Assembly: GCA_902591665.1 (NCBI GenBank)
Contig: CACJBO010000004.1
Span: 1-64,000 of the forward strand
DNA from: an uncultured SAR86 cluster bacterium
GTDB taxonomy: Bacteria; Pseudomonadota; Gammaproteobacteria; Magnimaribacterales; D2472
Length of the DNA stretch: 64,000 bases
Direction of reading: 5' to 3'
This document shows, piece by piece, positions 8,355 to 17,314 of the stretch (position 1 is the stretch's first letter; each line of letters opens with the position of its first letter). The position numbers and the translations under genes were made by a program. Under the pieces are notes generated by a model. The model searched no databases, was not told where the DNA came from, and saw nothing but the letters and a program-made list of their open reading frames with translations.

Positions 8355-9080
8355 ATGACTGAAAGATTGCAAAAGTTTCTTGCCAGTGCTGGTATAGGAT
8401 CGAGAAGAGGTTGCGAGCAGTTAATTAAGGATGGGAAGGTTATTGTAAATGGCAAAGTTGCAGAACTTGGAACTACTGTTTCAGAAAAGGATATTGTTGA
8501 GTTTGATAACAAAATAATACAAGTCAAACAAAGTGAAATAAAACTTATTGCGCTAAATAAGCCTGAGGGTGTGCTCTCATCCTCTGCAAGAGACAAAAAG
8601 ATTCCTATTGTTTATGACTATTTACCAAATTCAAGAAATCAAAGAAACTGGATTTCTATCGGTAGGCTTGATATTAACACTTCAGGATTAATGTTATTTA
8701 CTAATGATGGTAATTTTGCAAATTATTGTATGCACCCATCAAATACCATTGATAGAGAATATTTAGTTCGTGCTAGAGGTGAATTTTCTCAAGATAAAAA
8801 AAAATCAATGATTGAAGGCATAACAATTGATGGTGAACTCCATCAATTTACTGATGTTGTTGAAGGGGAAAGAAATGGTAGCAACCAGTGGTTTTCAGTA
8901 TGTTTAATAAGTGGAAAAAATAGAGAAGTAAGAAAATTATTTCAATCTTTAGATATGGAGGTAAGCAGATTAAAAAGAACTAGATTCGGACCAATCTTCT
9001 TACCCTCAACTTTGAAAAAGGGTAAAACTCTGGAATTAAGTGAAAAAGAAATTAACGAATTAAAGAATTATGGCAAGTGA
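8355..9080 (+). CDS. rluB: 23S rRNA pseudouridine synthase, RluB type
   Basis: A 241-residue RsuA/RluB-family enzyme. An N-terminal S4 RNA-binding domain (ERLQKFLASAGIGSRRGCE, residues 3-21) is followed by the catalytic domain with GRLDINTSGLMLFTNDG near 102-118, whose Asp is the nucleophile, and by a GKNREVRKLF segment near 187-196. RluB makes pseudouridine 2605 in E. coli 23S rRNA. Position after scpA-scpB supports RluB over its close relatives RsuA, RluE and RluF. It overlaps the next gene by 11 bases. Confidence 0.88.
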   Translation: MTERLQKFLASAGIGSRRGCEQLIKDGKVIVNGKVAELGTTVSEKDIVEFDNKIIQVKQSEIKLIALNKPEGVLSSSARDKKIPIVYDYLPNSRNQRNWISIGRLDINTSGLMLFTNDGNFANYCMHPSNTIDREYLVRARGEFSQDKKKSMIEGITIDGELHQFTDVVEGERNGSNQWFSVCLISGKNREVRKLFQSLDMEVSRLKRTRFGPIFLPSTLKKGKTLELSEKEINELKNYGK

Positions 9081-9663
9081 TGTTAAATCAGAAGCTGCTT
9101 ACAAATTTTTATTAAAAACTTCAAAAAATAAAAAACATCATCGACTTAATAAATTCTTAAAAGAAACAGAAATAATATCTATAGATTCCAGGCAGAATAA
9201 AAACTTATCACTAAAGTTTTTTATCATTAAGACAATCATAGGCCAACAAGTATCTATAGGGGCAGCTGCATCAATATGGAAAAAAACTCAAATACTGCTT
9301 AATAATAAAAAAAGAATTTCATTAGGAGATCTTAGTGATTGTGGATTATCTAGACCAAAAGCCAGTTACGTTAATGAGGTTTTAAGCAATCAATATTTAG
9401 ACTGTTTTACAAAAAAAGATTTGAAAAAAATGAATCAGGCTGATATTTCAGATTTATTTTTAAAAATTAAAGGAATAGGGCCATGGACTTTAGGAATAAT
9501 TCAGATGTTTTATATTGGACAAGAAGACATTTACTTGACTGGTGACTTGGGAATAAAAAAAGCAGGGTTAGATTTTTTTAAATCAGATAATTATGACGCC
9601 ATAGACTACTCGCCATACAGGACATATTTGTGCATGTATCTATGGAGAAGTCTTGATAATTAA
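9070..9663 (+). CDS. DNA-3-methyladenine glycosylase II-like (AlkA, HhH-GPD family)
   Basis: A 197-residue base-excision repair glycosylase. It has IIGQQVSIGAA near 56-66, a helix-hairpin-helix KIKGIGPWTLGIIQMF near 133-148, and the catalytic-type aspartate Asp159 in LTGDLGIKKA. It lacks the iron-sulfur cysteines of EndoIII/MutY, and no lysine is seen at the AP-lyase position. It is shorter than E. coli AlkA (282) because the N-terminal domain is missing, as in many bacterial AlkA-like proteins. It starts inside rluB and ends convergently with the SDR gene, sharing a TTAA in which both stop codons lie. Confidence 0.85.
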   Translation: MASDVKSEAAYKFLLKTSKNKKHHRLNKFLKETEIISIDSRQNKNLSLKFFIIKTIIGQQVSIGAAASIWKKTQILLNNKKRISLGDLSDCGLSRPKASYVNEVLSNQYLDCFTKKDLKKMNQADISDLFLKIKGIGPWTLGIIQMFYIGQEDIYLTGDLGIKKAGLDFFKSDNYDAIDYSPYRTYLCMYLWRSLDN

Positions 9664-10406
9664 TTTGTAAATTCTATGTATCTTGTATCTGATTTTGAAC
9701 TTTCTTTTGATAGCATCCATAAATAATATTTCATAAGCGATGATGGCTCTTTAAGAGTTGAAGCATTTTCTGCTGGGTAAGCAAATGCTCTCATTGAAGT
9801 TCTGGTTGCTCCTGGATCAAAATTAAACACTTTTATATTTGTTATGGTCTCAAGCTCATCATTTAATATCTCAGCTAAAGATTTCACAGCAGTCTTAGAG
9901 ATTGCATACGCTCCCCAAAATGCTCTACCTTTCCTTACAACCCCAGAGGAGGTAAATATTACTCTCGGATTTTTAGAATCAGCCATTAAAGGAGTGAGAT
10001 ATTTTGTTAACAAATATGTACTAGTTAAGTTTGTATTTATAACTTTGTTCCAGGTCTTTAAATCAAAATCATGAATTGATGACATTTTTCCAATTATTGC
10101 TGCATTATGAATAATGCCATCTAATATATTTACATTTTCAGAGATAACATTTGCAATGTTCTGTGATTTATTTTCATCTAAATCATTCAAATCGCATTGA
10201 ATAATTAGGGGAGAGGTTTCTGTTGTATCTATAATTTCATCATAGATCTTATCCAAAGCCTTTTCATCGCGGCCATGTAGAATAATATTTGCCCCATAGG
10301 AGCTTAATGTTACTGCTAATTCTCTACCTATTCCTTTAGATGCACCTGTGACTAAAATATTTTTATTGTTGAGAAAATTTTTTTCAAATGTATTTTTTAT
10401 TTTCAT
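9660..10406 (-). CDS. yciK: YciK-like short-chain dehydrogenase/reductase
   Basis: A 248-residue SDR with TGASKGIGRELA (Rossmann loop, near 20-31), the HNAA motif, a Ser-Tyr-Lys triad (FTSSGVVRKG ... AYAISK) and a C-terminal PGATRTSMRAFAYP segment very like E. coli YciK. Substrate unknown in the family. It is the last gene of ubiG-phosphatase-yciK, the same order as PA3171-PA3173 of Pseudomonas aeruginosa next to gyrA. It overlaps the upstream phosphatase by 4 bases (ATGA). Confidence 0.85.
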   Translation of the reverse strand: MKIKNTFEKNFLNNKNILVTGASKGIGRELAVTLSSYGANIILHGRDEKALDKIYDEIIDTTETSPLIIQCDLNDLDENKSQNIANVISENVNILDGIIHNAAIIGKMSSIHDFDLKTWNKVINTNLTSTYLLTKYLTPLMADSKNPRVIFTSSGVVRKGRAFWGAYAISKTAVKSLAEILNDELETITNIKVFNFDPGATRTSMRAFAYPAENASTLKEPSSLMKYYLWMLSKESSKSDTRYIEFTN

Positions 10407-11068
10407 AACAATTTTAGAGCGTTGATTATTTCATCTGCCTTGTTAACTATTATTGATTCCGGATATGTCTCATCTTTATCTAAACTATAGCCATAAAGAC
10501 AACCAATAGTTTTTGTTCCTGCATTTTTACCAGCGATTAGATCGTTTGGGTGATCTCCGACATAAACGCTTTCTTTAGGATCAACTCCTATTTTTTTGCA
10601 TGCTAAAAGTATACCTTCTGGACTGGGTTTGCTATTTTGAAGATGATCTGGACATACAAGTGCTTTGCAATTTTTAAGCTCATTGAAATAATTAATAAGA
10701 GGTTCTGCATAATCGAAAGGTTTATTAGTTACTATTCCATAAGGAATGCTATTTTCATCTAATTGATTTAATAATGATGATATACCGGCAAATAGCTTTG
10801 ATTTATTAGTTAGGTTATTTTTATATTCTATAAGAAACTCATTCCTGTATTTATTAAAGTCTGGATGATCTCTTGTAATCTCAAATCCAATTTCAGTAAA
10901 TTTTACAGAACCTTCTGAAACAAAAGATCTTATATGGTCAAACTCTAAAGTAGCTCTTCCATGTCTTTTTAAAATATTATTTAGAGATAGAACAAAATCA
11001 GGAGCAGTATCAATAACCGTTCCATCAAGATCAAATAAAACTAATTTTGAACTAAGGCTTTTTTGCAT
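10403..11068 (-). CDS. HAD phosphatase, Gph/MupP type
   Basis: A 221-residue HAD-superfamily hydrolase. It has motif I LFDLDGTVIDTAPDF (near 11-25), a helical cap, motif II VTNKP, and motifs III/IV with VCPDHLQNSKPSPEG and VYVGDHPNDLIAGKNAG. It would usually be labelled phosphoglycolate phosphatase. The neighbourhood (ubiG upstream, yciK downstream, gyrA across the divergent region) and the CPDH--SKP motif match Pseudomonas PA3172, known as MupP, the MurNAc-6-phosphate phosphatase of peptidoglycan recycling. Either function is possible, and amgK and murU are not in the window. It overlaps ubiG by 17 bases. Confidence 0.82.
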   Translation of the reverse strand: MQKSLSSKLVLFDLDGTVIDTAPDFVLSLNNILKRHGRATLEFDHIRSFVSEGSVKFTEIGFEITRDHPDFNKYRNEFLIEYKNNLTNKSKLFAGISSLLNQLDENSIPYGIVTNKPFDYAEPLINYFNELKNCKALVCPDHLQNSKPSPEGILLACKKIGVDPKESVYVGDHPNDLIAGKNAGTKTIGCLYGYSLDKDETYPESIIVNKADEIINALKLL

Positions 11069-11744
11069 ACATTAAGTAATTAACACCTAAATCATTATTA
11101 AGATTAGCTTTATGAGTTATTGGATTGTAAAACATTCCTTTGGTTTCAACTAACTCTGCAGAACTCTCTCTAATGTATGATCCAAGTGATGAAGGTTTTA
11201 TGAATTTATCAAATTCATGAGTGCCTTTAGGTAATATGTTGAATATATATTCAGCTCCAACTATTGCAGTAATCCAGGATCTAGGATTTTTATTTATGGT
11301 AGATAAAAATAGATCTCCATTTGGTTTTAAAAGGTTAATACACGTTTTTACCAATAATTTAGGATCAGGAACATGTTCTAAAACCTCAAGGCATGTTACA
11401 ACATCATATTTTTCTGTGCTATTCTGAATTAAATCTTCAGCCGTGCTTTCTTGATAGTCTATTGATTTATTATTTTTTTTTGCATGATGTTTTGCAATTT
11501 CAATACCAGGACCAGCAGCATCAATACCTGTAACGATTGCCCCTTTATCATGCAAAGCTTCTGCCAATATACCTCCACCACAGCCCACATCTAGTAATGT
11601 TTTACCTTCTAATTCAACTTTTGATGATATGTATTCAGCTCTAAGAGGGTTGATTACATGAAGAGGTTTAAAGTCTCCAGATGTATCCCACCATTTCTCT
11701 GCAAGATCTGCGAATTTTTGAACTTCTTGTTGGTCTATGTTCAT
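11052..11744 (-). CDS. ubiG: Ubiquinone biosynthesis O-methyltransferase UbiG
   Basis: A 230-residue SAM-dependent methyltransferase carrying out the two O-methylations of ubiquinone synthesis. The N-terminus FADLAEKWWDTSGDFKPLH and NPLRAEYI are UbiG signatures. The SAM site is LLDVGCGGGILAEALHDKGA (near 48-67), followed by GIDA, and by CLEVLEHVPDP in motif II. It is divergent from pntAA across 178 bases and first in the unit with the phosphatase and yciK. Confidence 0.95.
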   Translation of the reverse strand: MNIDQQEVQKFADLAEKWWDTSGDFKPLHVINPLRAEYISSKVELEGKTLLDVGCGGGILAEALHDKGAIVTGIDAAGPGIEIAKHHAKKNNKSIDYQESTAEDLIQNSTEKYDVVTCLEVLEHVPDPKLLVKTCINLLKPNGDLFLSTINKNPRSWITAIVGAEYIFNILPKGTHEFDKFIKPSSLGSYIRESSAELVETKGMFYNPITHKANLNNDLGVNYLMYAKKP

Positions 11745-11759
11745 GAGAGAATTTTACCC

Positions 11760-11787
11760 TTAATAGAACTATTTAGACATAGGGCAA
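11760..11787 (-). promoter_or_regulatory. Putative ubiG promoter
   Basis: On the minus strand TTGCCC (11787-11782), a 16-base spacer and TATTAA (11765-11760) make a plausible sigma70 promoter. The expected start near 11753 leaves only about 8 bases before ATG 11744. A second -10-like TAAAAT (11756-11751) is even closer, 6 bases from the ATG. No Shine-Dalgarno sequence is visible. Confidence 0.35.
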
Positions 11788-11863
11788 TAAATTAAATATG
11801 TGTAGTAAAACTACAATTTGAAAAGTGCTTTAATCATTTAAAATTCGGTATATTTTAATTAAA

Positions 11864-11892
11864 TTGACTTTTTATTTTTATTACGTTTTACT
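11864..11892 (+). promoter_or_regulatory. Putative pntAA promoter
   Basis: TTGACT at 11864-11869 (5 of 6 consensus bases), a 17-base spacer and TTTACT at 11887-11892 (4 of 6) lie about 30 bases upstream of the GTG start of pntAA. Predicted by eye. Confidence 0.4.
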
Positions 11893-11922
11893 TCACTACA
11901 TACACAGTTTAAAAAAATAATA

Positions 11923-13041
11923 GTGATTATTTCAGCATTAAAATCTAATGACCCAAAAGATCACAGGTCACCAATCCATCCAGATACCATAAGTGCTTTA
12001 ACAAGCCTAAAAGTTGAAATAAATTTCGAACGTGGCATTGGAGAGGGTATTAATTCAGACGATAGCGTTTTTGAAAACCTAGGCCTCAAAAGTTCTTCAA
12101 GGTACGAGTGTCTTGAAAAATCAGACTTGCTAATTACCAATCAACCAATTTCAGCAGAAGAAATATCATCTATGAAAAAAGGCTCAACATTAATAGGAAT
12201 GGTCAGTCCATTTTCTAATCAAGAGCTAATAAATGCTTGTGCAGCAAATAACATTAATTTAGTTAGCATGGAATTTATTCCAAGAATTACCAGAGCTCAG
12301 AAAATGGACGTACTTAGCTCTCAAGCTAATCTTGCAGGTTATGCTGCAGTTATTGAATCAGCTAAACATTTATCCACTGCTCTTCCAATGATGATGACCG
12401 CTGCTGGTACTTTAAAGCCCGCAAGAGTTTTTGTAATTGGTGTTGGAGTTGCTGGCCTACAAGCTATTGCAACAGCAAAAAGGCTTGGCGCTAGAGTAGA
12501 TGCTTTTGATACAAGAGATGTTGTAGAAGAACAGGTCCAATCTTTAGGAGCTAAATTTGTAAAAATTGATCTTGGAGAAACAGGTCAGACAGATCAAGGC
12601 TATGCAAAAGAGTTAACACCAGAACAGGTTCAAAAACAAAAAAATCTACAAGCTGATGTTTGTGCTAGGTCTGACATTGTTATTACAACCGCACAATTAT
12701 TCGGAAGACCGGCACCAAAATTAATCGATACTGCTACTATAGAAAAAATGAAACCTGGTAGTGTAATTTTTGATATGGCTGTTGAATCCGGGGGTAATGT
12801 TGAGGGGTCTTTAGCCGATGAAGTAGTAATTAAAAATGGTGTAAAAATTATTGGTATTTCCAATTTGGCATCTTCGGTTTCAAATCACGCATCTCTAGCA
12901 CTATCAAATAATTTTAACCATTGGATTACAGATTTTTTTAACAATGAAGATAGCTCAATCAACTTTGATTTCGATGACGAGATCATAAAAAGCAGTGTCA
13001 TTGTATTTAATAGTAAAATTTTAAATGAGAGGTTCCAGTAA
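11923..13041 (+). CDS. pntAA: NAD(P) transhydrogenase alpha subunit part 1 (NAD-binding domain I)
   Basis: A 372-residue soluble part of proton-translocating transhydrogenase, which transfers hydride from NADH to NADP using the proton gradient. It resembles alanine dehydrogenase/PntA: IPRITRAQKMDVLSSQANLAGYAAV near 124-148, Rossmann motif GVGVAGLQAIATAKRLGA near 172-189, and a YAKELTPEQ loop. It begins with GTG and has no strong ribosome site. E. coli has one fused PntA, while here the protein ends before the membrane segments, which are encoded by the next gene. The split form is known from Rhodospirillum and other bacteria. Confidence 0.95.
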   Translation: MIISALKSNDPKDHRSPIHPDTISALTSLKVEINFERGIGEGINSDDSVFENLGLKSSSRYECLEKSDLLITNQPISAEEISSMKKGSTLIGMVSPFSNQELINACAANNINLVSMEFIPRITRAQKMDVLSSQANLAGYAAVIESAKHLSTALPMMMTAAGTLKPARVFVIGVGVAGLQAIATAKRLGARVDAFDTRDVVEEQVQSLGAKFVKIDLGETGQTDQGYAKELTPEQVQKQKNLQADVCARSDIVITTAQLFGRPAPKLIDTATIEKMKPGSVIFDMAVESGGNVEGSLADEVVIKNGVKIIGISNLASSVSNHASLALSNNFNHWITDFFNNEDSSINFDFDDEIIKSSVIVFNSKILNERFQ

Positions 13042-13042
13042 C

Positions 13043-13315
13043 ATGGAAATATATGCTTTATTAGGTTTCGTTCTTATCCTTTCTATTTACTTAGGTTTAG
13101 AGCTAATATCAAAAGTGCCAAGTACTCTTCACACTCCTTTAATGTCAGGAGCAAACGCTATTTCAGGTATTGCATTGGTGGGAGCTTTAGTCTTGTCAAC
13201 AGATTCAAATCTTCAAAGCGCAATAGCTTTTCTAGCCGTCCTTTTCGCTTCAATTAATGTATTTGGTGGATATCTTGTTACTAATAGAATGCTGAAAATG
13301 TTTAAGAAGAAATAG
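13043..13315 (+). CDS. pntAB: NAD(P) transhydrogenase alpha subunit part 2 (membrane domain)
   Basis: A 90-residue membrane protein with about three hydrophobic helices (residues 2-18, 35-55 and 60-80) and the family segment PSTLHTPLMSGANAISGI near 25-42. It forms part of the proton channel with PntB. The frame extends upstream to ATG 13025 inside pntAA, but ATG 13043 lies one base after the pntAA stop and has GAGAGG 10 bases upstream, so it is the likely start. pntB follows after two bases. Confidence 0.93.
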   Translation: MEIYALLGFVLILSIYLGLELISKVPSTLHTPLMSGANAISGIALVGALVLSTDSNLQSAIAFLAVLFASINVFGGYLVTNRMLKMFKKK

Positions 13316-13317
13316 TC

Positions 13318-14697
13318 ATGAGTATTTTTGAAGACATAACTGCAATACAAAATATCATTTATATCGTTGCTTCTATTCTTTTTATATCAGGTATTAAAAT
13401 GCTTGGCAAAGAAGATACAGCTGTAAAAGGTAATTTCTTGTCAGCTTTTGCAATGTTTATTGCTGTTTTAGCAACTATTATCTTTATAGTTGATCCAGTT
13501 ATATTACTTGGTGGTATTTTACTTGGCGCTATTATTGGTTCAACAATAGCCTTAAAAGTGAAGATGACTTCTATACCTGAAATGGTAGCTTTATTTAATG
13601 GCTTTGGTGGATTGGCAACATTCTTAATTGCATGGTCTGAATATAATTCAATTCCAGATAATTATTTCCAGTATTTATTGGTCATGGTCACAATATATAT
13701 TGGAGGCGTTACTTTTACAGGGAGCTTGATAGCTTACGGAAAGTTGTCTGAAAAATTAAAAGTAGCTAAAACTTCTATTGTTGCAAAAATTTTTACTACT
13801 ATTTTTTATGGATCAATATTATTTTTAATTTTTAGTATCTTGCTGCCATTTTTGCCTGCATTAGGTTTTAATTTCTTTACAGTGCTGCTAGCGATTACTC
13901 TTCTTGGTGGTATAGGTTTCGTTTTGCCTATTGGAGGCGGCGATATGCCAGTAGTTATATCTCTGTTAAATTCATTTTCAGGAATTGCTGCTGCATTTGC
14001 CGGTCTTCTTTTATTAAATAATGTTTTAATTGTTGCTGGGTCACTTGTCGGTGCAAGTGGACTTATTCTTACTGTGATAATGGCAAAAGCAATGAATAGA
14101 TCTATCAATAATATTTTATTCGTTGGTTACGCTAGCGCATCTAAAGGCTCATCTTCAGAGGAGCAGGGTGAAGTAAGCCCAATTAATGTTGCTGATGCAT
14201 TTTTAATTTTAGAAAGCGCAAGCTCAGTATTAATTATTCCTGGTTACGGCATGGCTGTTGCTCAAGCTCAGCATGTAGTTAGAGAGCTGGGTGAGTTACT
14301 TGAAGAAAATGGTACAGAAGTAAAATATGGCATACATCCTGTCGCAGGTAGAATGCCAGGCCATATGAATGTCTTATTAGCAGAAGCAAATGTTCCTTAT
14401 GATGTTTTAGCTGAACCTGATGATGTTAATCCAATTATGGACTCAGTCGATGTAGCTGTAGTTATTGGTGCCAATGATGTTGTAAACCCCTCTGCCACTG
14501 AGGAGCCAGGTAGCCCAATATATGGAATGCCAATCATTGAAGTGCATAACGCAAAGACAGTTTTTGTTCTAAAAAGATCAATGTCTTCAGGCTTTGCAGG
14601 TGTTCAAAATCCATTATTTTTTAAACAAAATACTAGAATGTTATTCGGTGATGCAAAAGAGTCAATTGGTGGCTTAGTTTCCGAATTTAAAGACTAA
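13318..14697 (+). CDS. pntB: NAD(P) transhydrogenase beta subunit
   Basis: A 459-residue protein with roughly eight or nine membrane helices in the first 260 residues and a cytoplasmic NADP-binding domain III. That domain carries IIPGYGMAVAQAQHVVRELG, HPVAGRMPGHMNVLLAEA, the VAVVIGANDVVNP segment and a Lys-Arg-Ser-Met loop near 420 (KRSMSSGFAGVQNPLF), all typical. It completes the pntAA-pntAB-pntB unit that supplies NADPH. A small hairpin with a T run follows at 14725. Confidence 0.96.
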   Translation: MSIFEDITAIQNIIYIVASILFISGIKMLGKEDTAVKGNFLSAFAMFIAVLATIIFIVDPVILLGGILLGAIIGSTIALKVKMTSIPEMVALFNGFGGLATFLIAWSEYNSIPDNYFQYLLVMVTIYIGGVTFTGSLIAYGKLSEKLKVAKTSIVAKIFTTIFYGSILFLIFSILLPFLPALGFNFFTVLLAITLLGGIGFVLPIGGGDMPVVISLLNSFSGIAAAFAGLLLLNNVLIVAGSLVGASGLILTVIMAKAMNRSINNILFVGYASASKGSSSEEQGEVSPINVADAFLILESASSVLIIPGYGMAVAQAQHVVRELGELLEENGTEVKYGIHPVAGRMPGHMNVLLAEANVPYDVLAEPDDVNPIMDSVDVAVVIGANDVVNPSATEEPGSPIYGMPIIEVHNAKTVFVLKRSMSSGFAGVQNPLFFKQNTRMLFGDAKESIGGLVSEFKD

Positions 14698-14712
14698 TTA
14701 CTAGATAAAATA

Positions 14713-14721
14713 TGCTAAAAT
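14713..14721 (+). promoter_or_regulatory. Extended -10 element upstream of gyrA
   Basis: TGCTAAAAT (14713-14721) fits an extended -10 (TG-n-TAAAAT). Transcription would start near 14728, about 40 bases before gyrA ATG 14768. No -35 is convincing. It overlaps the presumed terminator of pntB, so one of the two readings may be wrong. Confidence 0.35.
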
Positions 14722-14724
14722 ATA

Positions 14725-14747
14725 CCCTTAATTAGGGACCTTTTTTT
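14725..14747 (+). terminator. Probable intrinsic terminator after pntB
   Basis: CCCT-TAATT-AGGG (14725-14737) can form a four-pair, GC-rich stem, followed three bases later by seven T (14741-14747). The stem is short, but such hairpins are rare in this AT-rich sequence, and it sits between pntB and gyrA. Confidence 0.45.
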
Positions 14748-14767
14748 ACATCAAAAATACATAGCAT

Positions 14768-17314
14768 ATGAGTGACTTCGCAAAAGAAATAATTTCAGTA
14801 AATATTGAGGATGAGCTTAAGCAATCTTATTTAAGTTATGCTCTTAGCGTTATCCATGGAAGAGCTCTCCCAGATATAAGAGATGGTCTTAAACCAGTCC
14901 ACAGACGTATTTTATATGCAATGTATGACCTTAAAAATTCATATAACAAACCTTATAAAAAATCAGCAAGAGTAGTTGGTGATGTTATTGGTAAATATCA
15001 TCCTCATGGAGATAGCGCTGTATATGACGCAATGGTAAGAATGGCACAAGATTTTTCAATGAGATATCCAATTGTTGAGGGCCAGGGGAATTTTGGTTCT
15101 ATAGATGGTGATCCGCCTGCTGCAATGAGATATACAGAAGTAAGGATGGCGAAGATCACTGATCAGATGTATGGAGATATTGAAAAAGAAACAGTCTCGT
15201 ATTCACCAAACTATGATGGTAGTGAATTCATTCCAGATGTTTTACCTACAAAAATTCCAAATCTTTTAGTAAATGGTTCATCTGGTATCGCTGTGGGTAT
15301 GGCTACAAATATTCCACCGCATAATCTTACTGAAGTTCTTAATGCAAGCGTTAACTTAATCAATGATCCCAAACTTTCGATTGATGATCTTATTAAAGAT
15401 ATCTCTGGTCCGGATTTTCCAACAGGTGGAACAATTGATGGAAAGGCTGGCATATATGAAGCCTACAAGACTGGAAGAGGTATTATTCATATCAGATCTA
15501 ATACTTCCATTGAAGAAGATGAGAAATCAGGTAAACAATCGCTCATAGTCAATGAAATTCCCTTTATGGTAAATAAAGCTAAGATGCTTGAAAAAATTGC
15601 TGAATTAGTCAAAGAGAAAAAGATAGAAGGAATTACAGAAATAAGAGATGAGTCTGATAAGGATGGGTTGCGAGTCGTCATTGAAGTAAGAAAAGGAGAT
15701 TCTGTAGAGGTTTTAGAAAATAATCTTTTTGCACAAACTCAATTAGAACAATCATTTGGTATCAATTTTACCGTTTTAGTTGATGGACAGCCAAAGGAAG
15801 TAAATCTAAAAGAAATGCTCGAAGCTTTCATCAAGCATCGAAAGGACATCATAACTAAACGCACAAAATACGATTTAAAAAAGGCTAAGGATAGAGGCCA
15901 CATTGTTGAAGGGCTTATGGTCGCTATAGCTAATATCGATGAAGTTATAACAATCATTAAGAAATCAAAAGATCCAAAATTAGCTGCTGATGCTCTGTGT
16001 AAAAAAGTTTGGAAAGCGGGACCGGTTGAGGCTATTCTTAAAAAAGTTGGTAAAGATGCATGCAAACCAAAAGGCTTAAGCAAAGATCTTGGTATAAATG
16101 GCAAAAAATATAAACTTTCTCCTGATCAAGCAAAAGCAATTTTAGAACTAAGATTGGGAAGACTAACTGGTTTAGAGCAAGATAATTTAAGTAATGAGTT
16201 TTCTGACATAGTTGCAAAAATTATAGATCTTCAAAAGATATTAGATGACAAAGAGACTCTAAAGAATTTGATGATAGAAGAGCTTGAAGAGGTAAAAACT
16301 AATTTTGGAGACGAAAGAAGAACTTTAATTAATGATACAAGAAGAGGGATAACTAACGAGGATCTTATACCTGAGGAAATGAGAGTTTTAACTGTATCAA
16401 GAAGTGGATATGCAAAAACTCAGCCTCTCGACGAATATAGAGAGCAAAGAAGAGGAGGACAAGGTAAAGCTGCAGCTGCTGTAAAAGAAGAGGATTTAAT
16501 TCAGAATCTTTATGTGCTTAGCAGTCATATGCAAATTTTATGCTTTACAACTAAAGGTAAAGTTTTTTGGTTAAAAGTTTATGAAATTCCTGTGGCCTCT
16601 AGAACATCAAAAGGAAGACCTTTAGTAAACATGTTAAATCTTGACGATGATGAATCGGTAAGTGATATTCTTCCGGTAAGTGAGTTTTCAGATGATCAGT
16701 TTATTTTCATGGCTACTAGAAATGGTACTACTAAAAAGACAAACCTAAGTTTGTTTTCCAAGAAATATAAATCAGGTATTAAAGCAATAAATTTAGACGA
16801 AGATGACAAGCTTGTTGGTACAGCAATTACTTCAGGAGATAATGAAATTCTATTAGCATCATCATCAGGAAAATTAATTAGATTTAATGAGTCACATGTT
16901 AGACCAATGGGCAGAACCGCAAGAGGCGTCAGAGGTATTAGACTTAAAAAAGATGAAAAACTAATTTCTCTGATGATAGCTGATCCAGAAAAAACTATAT
17001 TGTGTGTTTCAGAAAACGGATATGGTAAAAAAACTGCTTTGGATGATTTTCCTTCACACAATAGAGGTGGACAAGGAGTTATTTCAATGAAAACTAGTGA
17101 AAGAAATGGATCAATGGTTTCGGCGGCATTGGTAGAAGATGAAGATGGAATAATGTTAATTAGTGACAAAGGAACCATGATTAGAACAAGTGTTTCACAA
17201 GTACCTACATTAAGCAGAAATACTCAAGGTGTTAAAGTTATTACTCCTAAGGAAGGAGAAAAACTCATTGAATGTGTGACAATTCCAAACGAAGATAACG
17301 AAGAGGACGAATAA
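14768..17314 (+). CDS. gyrA: DNA gyrase subunit A
   Basis: An 848-residue type II topoisomerase subunit that cuts and rejoins DNA during negative supercoiling. The N-terminus [20 protein letters not shown], catalytic Tyr122 in AMRYTE, and the GyrA box QRRGGQG near residues 559-565 are all present, followed by a six-blade C-terminal domain. Numbering in the quinolone region coincides with E. coli: Ser83 and Asp87 lie in [10 protein letters not shown], the drug-sensitive state. The GyrA box separates it from ParC. Its stop overlaps serC by one base (TAATG). gyrA-serC-pheA-hisC is the Pseudomonas-type order. Confidence 0.97.
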   Translation: MSDFAKEIISVNIEDELKQSYLSYALSVIHGRALPDIRDGLKPVHRRILYAMYDLKNSYNKPYKKSARVVGDVIGKYHPHGDSAVYDAMVRMAQDFSMRYPIVEGQGNFGSIDGDPPAAMRYTEVRMAKITDQMYGDIEKETVSYSPNYDGSEFIPDVLPTKIPNLLVNGSSGIAVGMATNIPPHNLTEVLNASVNLINDPKLSIDDLIKDISGPDFPTGGTIDGKAGIYEAYKTGRGIIHIRSNTSIEEDEKSGKQSLIVNEIPFMVNKAKMLEKIAELVKEKKIEGITEIRDESDKDGLRVVIEVRKGDSVEVLENNLFAQTQLEQSFGINFTVLVDGQPKEVNLKEMLEAFIKHRKDIITKRTKYDLKKAKDRGHIVEGLMVAIANIDEVITIIKKSKDPKLAADALCKKVWKAGPVEAILKKVGKDACKPKGLSKDLGINGKKYKLSPDQAKAILELRLGRLTGLEQDNLSNEFSDIVAKIIDLQKILDDKETLKNLMIEELEEVKTNFGDERRTLINDTRRGITNEDLIPEEMRVLTVSRSGYAKTQPLDEYREQRRGGQGKAAAAVKEEDLIQNLYVLSSHMQILCFTTKGKVFWLKVYEIPVASRTSKGRPLVNMLNLDDDESVSDILPVSEFSDDQFIFMATRNGTTKKTNLSLFSKKYKSGIKAINLDEDDKLVGTAITSGDNEILLASSSGKLIRFNESHVRPMGRTARGVRGIRLKKDEKLISLMIADPEKTILCVSENGYGKKTALDDFPSHNRGGQGVISMKTSERNGSMVSAALVEDEDGIMLISDKGTMIRTSVSQVPTLSRNTQGVKVITPKEGEKLIECVTIPNEDNEEDE

